From contig JBDKJQ010000027.1 of assembly GCA_039796495.1 (NCBI GenBank), positions 1 to 11,355 of the forward strand: a DNA stretch of 11,355 nucleotides. Direction: 5' to 3'. Position 1 is the stretch's first letter; the number at the start of each line of letters is the position of its first letter. Positions 6,183 through 11,355 of this stretch are shown here, piece after piece. Source of the DNA: ARS1285 sp039796495. Lineage in GTDB: Archaea; Nanobdellota; Nanobdellia; Pacearchaeales; GW2011-AR1. The position numbers and the translations under genes were made by a program. The notes beneath the pieces are model-generated. The model was not told where the DNA came from. It ran no database searches and saw nothing but the letters and a program-made list of their open reading frames with translations.

Positions 6183-6575
6183 ATGAAACTAGAAGAAATT
6201 CCTCAGGTGCAGCTTATTGTCTTTGATAAAGAAAGAGAACAAGAAGAAGCGCTTGTTTTGCATCAGCATTCTTATTACAGCTCTCGCTTTGTCGAAATTC
6301 AGCACAGATCTACATTACACTATTATGTATATGCCCATAATAAATTTAAATCCCATGGAGGAGTTTTCCAAAGGTTTATGAGAAGTATAGAGAATGTCGC
6401 TGTTTCAGAAGGCTTTGCCGTAAGAGGAGGAGGAACAATCTTTATCGAGGGTGGAAAAGTTTCACTATATGATTTTAGTGCAGACTATGGACCGTATCAT
6501 CCACAGGCAATCAAATCAATCGTTACTGATTTTTTCTCACAGCATTTTCCAGAGGCAGATGTAAAATTTGGATGA
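6183..6575 (+). CDS. Janus/Ocnus-family protein, phosphohistidine phosphatase (PHPT1)-like
   Basis: A 130-residue protein. Its C-terminal half matches the family pattern of the 14-kDa phosphohistidine phosphatase: GGGTI (82-86), then a strand ending in YDFSADYGPYH (96-106), comparable to GGGRI and YGYSMAYGPAQH in human PHPT1, then a helix and FPEADVKF at the end. H46 in LHYYVYAH falls where PHPT1 has its catalytic His (EYHADIYDK), so the key residue appears kept. Length fits the family. The expected reaction is removal of phosphate from histidine (or lysine) of proteins in the cytoplasm. The similarity was recognised by eye and is moderate, and residues 1-35 (acidic, HQH) match nothing I know. 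It stands alone on the plus strand, with an ATG 26 bp from the central TATA-like element, and ends in tandem stops TGA TAA. Confidence 0.6.
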   Translation: MKLEEIPQVQLIVFDKEREQEEALVLHQHSYYSSRFVEIQHRSTLHYYVYAHNKFKSHGGVFQRFMRSIENVAVSEGFAVRGGGTIFIEGGKVSLYDFSADYGPYHPQAIKSIVTDFFSQHFPEADVKFG

Positions 6576-6602
6576 TAAGATTTAATAAACAGCATCATCG
6601 CA

Positions 6603-6630
6603 AGGATTAAGTTATTTTTAAAAGTCAAAA
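6603..6630. terminator. Short T-rich convergent terminator region
   Basis: Between the convergent stops at 6575 and 6631, the plus strand has TTATTTTTAAAAG and the minus strand TTTTGACTTTTAAAAATAAC. Each direction therefore meets T4-T5 runs that could end transcription. This is weak but suitably placed. Confidence 0.35.
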
Positions 6631-9600
6631 TTATTTCTTTTTCTTCTTTTCCTTCTTCTCTTCCTCTTCAATCGGTGCAGTAGAATGATGCGCAGTGTCT
6701 TTGGTGCCTCTCACAAGATATTCAACGCTTTTGTCTCGTTTCTGTTTCTCGTCAGTTAAGGGTCCAGTCACTTCAACCATTAATCCAGGCAATCCAGTAC
6801 CGACAGGAACAGGCTGATTCAAAATGATATTCTCGATGACAGAGTTAAGTTCATCCTTATTATCTTTCAATGTGGCATTGACAAACTGCTTGATCGGTGT
6901 CTCAAAACTTGCTCGTGCCAAAATAGAGGATTTCTGTGAGATGATTCCCATTCGGGTTATTCCCTTAACACTTCCTTCTGAAGTCATCGCATCAGCGACT
7001 AATTTCGAATGTCGTTCATCAATTTCCAATCCTTGTGAATTAGTTACTTTTTCAATTTCCCGCATGATTGTTGCGCGCGCAACCTCAACACCAAAAACAT
7101 CGCACACTTCATGAATATCATTGCTAATAGTTCGCGATGCATCAACTTCTTTGAATGCAATAATTTCTTTCAGATTTGTTCCTGCAGTCAGGATAATGTA
7201 ATCATCTTCCCGCTTCACAACAAGAATTTGCGACACGCCCTTAATACCGGAGATATGAGTCTCTTTTATTTTTTCTTTCAACTTGTACATTTCTTTAAAG
7301 TCAAGTTCTTTTGCATCAAACATAATGGTGTTGCCAGAAAGCTTGCATTTTCTTCCAAGATCGTTTAGTCGTTTCGTAATAGTTTCAATCGTGGAATGTA
7401 CCCGCTTCACTGATTCATTGTCTATAGCCGCCTCAATCTTTTTATCAGAGAAATTAATTTTGATTGTTTTTACAATATCTTTCAGTCTCACTTCTTTTAT
7501 TTTCTCAGCCAAAACTTTCGCATCTTTTTCATTGCTGTAGTCTCGTTTCAAAAATATTTCCATTTCTGGTGTTGAAGGTGTTCGTCGCGCATCAAAAATC
7601 TCGATCAGACGAGGAAGTCCTGAGGTAACCTGCATCTCTGCAACTCCGGCAAAATGGAATACGTTTAATGCCATTTGCGTCGACGGTTCTCCAAATGATT
7701 GTGCTGTCACAATGCCAATTGCTTCTCCTGGCTCAATATCCTTGTCCTTATGCAACCCTGAAACATCCTTACCATCTTCTCCGTATCTGTATTGAATAAT
7801 GCGTCCTGCACCATCTCTGACTGTGTGATCATATTCAACTCTGATATCCTGTAATGCATTCGCAAGTCTTCTATAAAGGTATCCTGACTTTGGTGTTCGC
7901 AAAGCTGTATCCATCAGCGCATCTCGTCCGGTGATTGCTCCAAAGAAAAATTCATACGGTTTTAATCCTCCGATAAATGAACTATAGATAAATCCTCGTG
8001 CTTGGGGAGACAAGTCATGTTCTTTAAAGAATGAAAGAGTTCTATTGCTGAATCCTATACCAATTCGCTTTGCCCATAATGCCTGCTGTCCGACACAACA
8101 TGCCATTTGCGTGATATTAAGGACACTTCCACCAGAACCAGAGTCCATCATGATGCTGATAGGATTGTGTTTGTCAACTTCTTTGCTGACAACTTTTCCG
8201 ATTTTTGTTCGAATACCGTTTAATGTCTGCAGAATTTTTATTTCCCGTGTCTCTTCCGCAGTTTTTCCCGGAATAATTTCAAGTGTTCCGGCATGGAACT
8301 TTTCAATGAGTTCATTCGTCGTCTTTTCCGCCTCTTCAACAATTTCCTGGGTTGACTTGCGTACTTTATCATTGACATTTAAATCTTCAAGTGAGATAGT
8401 AAAACCGTGGTTAACCAGATAATGCGTTCCAATCGAGAACGATTTTTCAAGCACATTAATAGTTTCTTTTCTGCCAATCTCTTTGTCAAGATGTTTCAAT
8501 AAATTTCCAGATTCAACACCAAACACATGCTCGTCAACAATACCCTCATCAATCTTGCCCTTGCTGATTGAGAATGTCTCGCCTTTTTTTGTCTTGCTTT
8601 TGTAATCAATCTTTGGAAGCAGTTCTGAAATAAGTTCATTACCGGTTATTTTATTCTTAAAATTATCTTTAATAATGCCTGCATTAAACAGCAATTGAGA
8701 GGCGTCTGCTTTGGACAGTGTATCCTGGCTCAGTAAAAAATTTCCGGTGACTGCATCGACAATGCATCCAAGCAGATTGCTGTTATCCTTGCAGGAGATT
8801 AAATTATTGTAGACATCAAGTAGGATCTTTGCTTCTGCTCGCGCTTCTTCAGACTGAGGAACGTGGATATTCATTTCATCTCCGTCAAAATCAGCGTTAT
8901 ACGGAGGTGCTGTTGCAGGATGAATCCTAAACGTTCGATACGGCAGCACGCGGACAAAATGCGACATTAAACTTGCACGGTGAAGACTCGGGTGTCTGTT
9001 AAATAAAACAACGTCACCATCAATTAATTGTCGCTCGACAACATATCCCGGCTGCAATTCTTCCAGGATTTCTTTTTTCAGCTCATTCGTGATTCTTTTT
9101 CTTCTGCCGTCAGGCCTGATGACATAATTTGCCGTCGGATAATGCTCGTTTAAAATTATTTTTTTCATCTTTTCTATATTTAAGGTAGTAACTTTTTCAT
9201 TGACCGTAAGGATTTTCGCAATTTCAAACGGCACACCGATCTCATTCAGATGAAGCGCAGGATCAGGTGAGATGACCGTTCTCGACGAAAAATTGACTCG
9301 CTTTCCTGCCAAGTTATGACGTATTCGTCCTTCTTTTCCTTTGATTCTTTCAGTAATTGTTTTCAGTGGTTGACCAGAACGATGTCGCGCAGGAGGAATT
9401 TTTGCGATAGAATTATCAAAAAAAGTTGTAATGTGATACTGCAACAGATCCCATAAATCCTCGATAATAACTTCAGGCGCTCCTGCATTCAGATTTTCCC
9501 ATAATCGCTGGTTTGCCCGGATGATATCAGATAATTTATGAGTAAGGTCATCCTCACTTCGCTCGCCGCTTTCAAGAGTAATAGACGGCCTGACCGTAAC

Positions 9601-10200
9601 CGGGGGAACAAGTAATAAGGTCAATACAACCCATTCTGGTCTGAAAATTTTCGGATCAATCCCTGCAAGTTTTGCCTCCTCATCAGGAATTCGTGAAAGC
9701 ATGTCCCTGATTTCCGTCGGGAAAAGTCGCTTTTTCCCCACCTTGAAAGTCGCGGGTTTTTGCAATTTCACTTTTTCCTGTTCAGCCAGGCAATACGGAC
9801 ATCGTTTTGAGTCTTTTGCTCTTTTCAGGCGGTCTTTGATAGTTTTGTATTTTTTAATGTCTTTTTCTTTCACCATTAACTTATTGCATTGAGAGCAGTA
9901 ACAGCGCAAGAATAATTCTGCAACCGGAATATATTTTATGTGGAACACTGGTCGGGCAAGTTCAATGCTTCCCGGATGCCCAAGACATTCTTTCAATCGC
10001 CCACCGCATGTTCGGCATCTCACTCCCGGATCAATTGCGCCCAGACGCAGATCCATCAGCCCTCCATCAACAGGATATCCGTCGACATCATACAATTCAG
10101 GTGTTACGATTTTTGCCTTGCTTACTTTTTTGATTTCTTCAGGACTCAGCAAGGTAAATTGCAGGCTTTCAACTTGTTTGCGGACATATTTTTGTGGCAT
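6631..10200 (-). CDS. rpoA: DNA-directed RNA polymerase subunit A, fused A'/A'' (Rpo1)
   Basis: Largest catalytic subunit of archaeal RNA polymerase, 1189 residues in one chain. N-terminal zinc sites: C62, C65, C72, H75, and C102, C105, C134, C137. The catalytic Mg loop is complete at 435-444 (NADFDGDEMN). The bridge helix lies at about 735-770 (SPQARGFIYSSFIGG through ALMDTALRTPKSGY). The A' part ends in YGEDG (to 810), and the A'' core starts at PGEAIG (824) with trigger loop 833-853 and GLPRLIEIFDARRTPSTP. Most archaea split the gene here and carry extra residues on both sides; only about 13 join them in this protein. The trigger loop reads QMALNVFHFAG, with Asn where most archaea have Arg. 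The C-terminus ends in an unusual EEEEKKEKKKKK tail. The ATG at 10200 is chosen over an in-frame TTG at 10221, because AAGGAG lies between them, about 11 nt before the ATG. Third gene of the operon after rpoB and a small gene. Confidence 0.95.
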   Translation of the reverse strand: MPQKYVRKQVESLQFTLLSPEEIKKVSKAKIVTPELYDVDGYPVDGGLMDLRLGAIDPGVRCRTCGGRLKECLGHPGSIELARPVFHIKYIPVAELFLRCYCSQCNKLMVKEKDIKKYKTIKDRLKRAKDSKRCPYCLAEQEKVKLQKPATFKVGKKRLFPTEIRDMLSRIPDEEAKLAGIDPKIFRPEWVVLTLLLVPPVTVRPSITLESGERSEDDLTHKLSDIIRANQRLWENLNAGAPEVIIEDLWDLLQYHITTFFDNSIAKIPPARHRSGQPLKTITERIKGKEGRIRHNLAGKRVNFSSRTVISPDPALHLNEIGVPFEIAKILTVNEKVTTLNIEKMKKIILNEHYPTANYVIRPDGRRKRITNELKKEILEELQPGYVVERQLIDGDVVLFNRHPSLHRASLMSHFVRVLPYRTFRIHPATAPPYNADFDGDEMNIHVPQSEEARAEAKILLDVYNNLISCKDNSNLLGCIVDAVTGNFLLSQDTLSKADASQLLFNAGIIKDNFKNKITGNELISELLPKIDYKSKTKKGETFSISKGKIDEGIVDEHVFGVESGNLLKHLDKEIGRKETINVLEKSFSIGTHYLVNHGFTISLEDLNVNDKVRKSTQEIVEEAEKTTNELIEKFHAGTLEIIPGKTAEETREIKILQTLNGIRTKIGKVVSKEVDKHNPISIMMDSGSGGSVLNITQMACCVGQQALWAKRIGIGFSNRTLSFFKEHDLSPQARGFIYSSFIGGLKPYEFFFGAITGRDALMDTALRTPKSGYLYRRLANALQDIRVEYDHTVRDGAGRIIQYRYGEDGKDVSGLHKDKDIEPGEAIGIVTAQSFGEPSTQMALNVFHFAGVAEMQVTSGLPRLIEIFDARRTPSTPEMEIFLKRDYSNEKDAKVLAEKIKEVRLKDIVKTIKINFSDKKIEAAIDNESVKRVHSTIETITKRLNDLGRKCKLSGNTIMFDAKELDFKEMYKLKEKIKETHISGIKGVSQILVVKREDDYIILTAGTNLKEIIAFKEVDASRTISNDIHEVCDVFGVEVARATIMREIEKVTNSQGLEIDERHSKLVADAMTSEGSVKGITRMGIISQKSSILARASFETPIKQFVNATLKDNKDELNSVIENIILNQPVPVGTGLPGLMVEVTGPLTDEKQKRDKSVEYLVRGTKDTAHHSTAPIEEEEKKEKKKKK

Positions 10201-10201
10201 G

Positions 10202-10450
10202 TTATCGTAATACTCCTTCAATAGTATTTATTTGAAAAGTTTGAGCTGCACCACGTCCAAGAACATAATAAGTCCGAAAGTTATTGTATATTTGCAAAGA
10301 CATTATCGATTCATTTATCATTGAATTTATTCTACTATTGTTTTCATTTATTGTCGCTTGAATTCTTTCTACACCTTTCAGCATATCGTCTATCATTATT
10401 ATTGATCTGTCATAAAATTCACATATTCCAGTTAGTAGATCTTTACTCAT
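10202..10450 (-). CDS. Small helical protein encoded between rpoB and rpoA, function unknown
   Basis: An 82-residue frame I do not recognise. Residues 14-56 are predicted helical with hydrophobic residues at 3-4 spacing (I17, I20, L24, V27, I30, I34, I41, I45, I49, L52), suggesting a coiled coil or helical hairpin. There is no signal peptide, and C10 is the only cysteine. The tail (60-82) is more mixed: YYVLGRGAAQTFQINTIEGV. Its ATG overlaps the rpoB stop by 8 nt (ATGAGTAA), and its TAA is one base from the rpoA ATG. The rpoA Shine-Dalgarno is formed by its codons for E78-G79-V80. Such tight packing favours a translated gene over chance, and its translation probably feeds rpoA. Its own ribosome site is weak (GAAG about 9 nt upstream). 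A polymerase-associated factor is possible but is inference from position. It might instead be only a coupling leader. Confidence 0.55.
   Translation of the reverse strand: MSKDLLTGICEFYDRSIIMIDDMLKGVERIQATINENNSRINSMINESIMSLQIYNNFRTYYVLGRGAAQTFQINTIEGVLR
10205..10219 (-). promoter_or_regulatory. Shine-Dalgarno that decides the rpoA start
   Basis: The minus strand reads AAGGAGTATTACGATAAC before ATG. The AAGGAG lies inside the last codons of the 82-residue gene and about 11-12 nt upstream of the rpoA ATG at 10200. Because it lies downstream of the alternative TTG at 10221, it can serve only the ATG. Confidence 0.6.
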
Positions 10451-11355
10451 ATTTATTCTTCAAATTAAATTTAGTTTTAATATGCAGGGATTGGATTTCA
10501 TCGACGAGCAATTTGAACGCATACGAAATTTCTACCGGTTCAATTTCTTGTGAATTACACAAAGGACATTGCAGTTTTCCCCGGATATAATCCTCAATTG
10601 CAATTGCGCCGCACTTTGAACAGATATGCAACACTACCTTGTCAGAATCATAACGCTCTTTCAATAATAATGACGCGCCATGTGCAACAAGCGCCTGCTG
10701 CTCCATTTCTCCGAGGCGCAACGCTCCGCCTTTTGCTCTTCCTTCAATCGGCTGCCGTGTCAATAACGTAACTTTTCCTGACGCGCGCGCATGCATTTTA
10801 TTGCCGACCATATACTTTAATTTCAGATAATACATATCTCCGATGTAAATTTTCAGTTTCATCATCTTGCCGCTGATCGGGTTATAGAAAGTTTCCTTGC
10901 CATCGCTTCTGAATCCTAAGTCGTCCAGTTGTTTTTCCAAATCTTCTATCTTCTGTCCGGAAAAACCAGTACCGTCGATAATTTTCCCTGACAAGCAACC
11001 AACCTTTCCCGCCAAGAGTTCAATCAAATAGCCGACCGTCATTCGGCTTGGAATCGAGTGAGGATTGAAAATAATATCCGGCTTCACACCCCGTGCAGTG
11101 AACGGAATATCGTTTTCAGGAATGATCGCGCCGATAACTCCTTTTTGTCCGTGTGATGTTGCAAACTTATCTCCTAATTCAGGAATTCGCGGATCTCGCG
11201 TTTTTACTTTGACGACTTTGTTTCCCTGCCCGTCTTCAGTGATAAACACCACATCAACAATGCCCTGCTCCTCTTGTCTGATGACCGAGCTTGCTTCTTT
11301 TCGTGTCTTAATGGAAATCTCTCTCACTTCAGATAAAAACTTCGGAGGAGACGTT
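10443..11355 (-). CDS. rpoB: DNA-directed RNA polymerase subunit B (Rpo2), C-terminal part, runs off the window
   Basis: The last 303 codons of the second-largest polymerase subunit; the frame is open through the window edge, so the GTG at 11327 is internal. The visible part starts TSPPKFLSE, as archaeal RpoB does at this point. Family landmarks follow: GDKFATSHGQKGVIGAI (two catalytic lysines near the active site), NPHSIPSRMTVGYL, GKMMKLKIYIGDMYYLKLK, the switch/anchor segment RQPIEGRAKGGALRLGEME, and a C-terminal zinc site (CSKCGAIA with CPLC). Normal C-terminal length and order. The archaeal norm between the two lysines is SRH or TRH; here it is TSH, replacing a highly conserved Arg. Whether this lineage splits B'/B'' cannot be told from the fragment. 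Its TAA stop overlaps the start of the 82-residue gene. Confidence 0.95.
   Translation of the reverse strand, partial: TSPPKFLSEVREISIKTRKEASSVIRQEEQGIVDVVFITEDGQGNKVVKVKTRDPRIPELGDKFATSHGQKGVIGAIIPENDIPFTARGVKPDIIFNPHSIPSRMTVGYLIELLAGKVGCLSGKIIDGTGFSGQKIEDLEKQLDDLGFRSDGKETFYNPISGKMMKLKIYIGDMYYLKLKYMVGNKMHARASGKVTLLTRQPIEGRAKGGALRLGEMEQQALVAHGASLLLKERYDSDKVVLHICSKCGAIAIEDYIRGKLQCPLCNSQEIEPVEISYAFKLLVDEIQSLHIKTKFNLKNKYE

Noticed and set aside
10201..10221. TTG start for rpoA at 10221
   Set aside because: The AAGGAG ribosome site lies downstream of the TTG, and family similarity starts at MPQKYV; the ATG at 10200 fits both.

Overview
The window reads as archaeal chromosome, moderately AT-rich and densely packed. 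The evidence is an archaeal/eukaryotic-type RNA polymerase (RpoB C-terminus and a large RpoA), archaeal TATA boxes about 25 bp upstream of several start codons, an AN1 zinc-finger membrane protein, a ribbon-helix-helix regulator and an S-layer-like surface protein with one C-terminal anchor. The mix of short lineage-specific membrane proteins suggests a DPANN-type archaeon (for example Woesearchaeota/Pacearchaeota-like). That placement is inference; only the archaeal assignment is firm.

Layout, left to right. A secreted, membrane-anchored Ig-like surface protein lies on the minus strand (60-1379), followed by a T-rich terminator. It diverges from a plus-strand pair: a ribbon-helix-helix regulator (1507-1785) overlapping by 4 nt a gene for an AN1 zinc finger, three membrane helices and CAP/SCP-like domains. 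That second gene is cut by an in-frame TGA at 2925-2927, at a position where CAP domains usually carry glycine. The rest of the CAP domain continues in the same frame to 3317. This stretch is visibly more AT-rich than its surroundings. Convergent to it is an endonuclease IV-like TIM-barrel protein (3323-4105, minus). Further right on the minus strand are a membrane-anchored sulfatase resembling N-acetylglucosamine-6-sulfatases (4198-5640) and, 12 nt upstream of it, a membrane protein with six cysteines (5653-6132). That pair diverges from a Janus/phosphohistidine-phosphatase-family gene (6183-6575, plus) across 50 bp with one central TATA-like element.

The right-hand 4.7 kb is the RNA polymerase operon on the minus strand: rpoB (partial, running off the window), an unrecognised 82-residue helical protein overlapping the end of rpoB, and a fused rpoA encoding what most archaea split into A' and A''. 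The three are tightly coupled: an 8-nt overlap, then a 1-nt gap, with the rpoA Shine-Dalgarno inside the small gene. The RpoA fusion joint is very short, the trigger loop carries Asn where archaeal and bacterial enzymes usually have Arg, and RpoB has Ser at a normally conserved Arg between its two catalytic lysines.

The left half is dominated by cell-envelope functions (surface protein, CAP protein, anchored sulfatase, cysteine-rich membrane protein); the right half is core transcription. I found no tRNA, rRNA, CRISPR array, insertion sequence or attachment site. No intergenic gap reaches 300 bases; the longest is 1380-1506.
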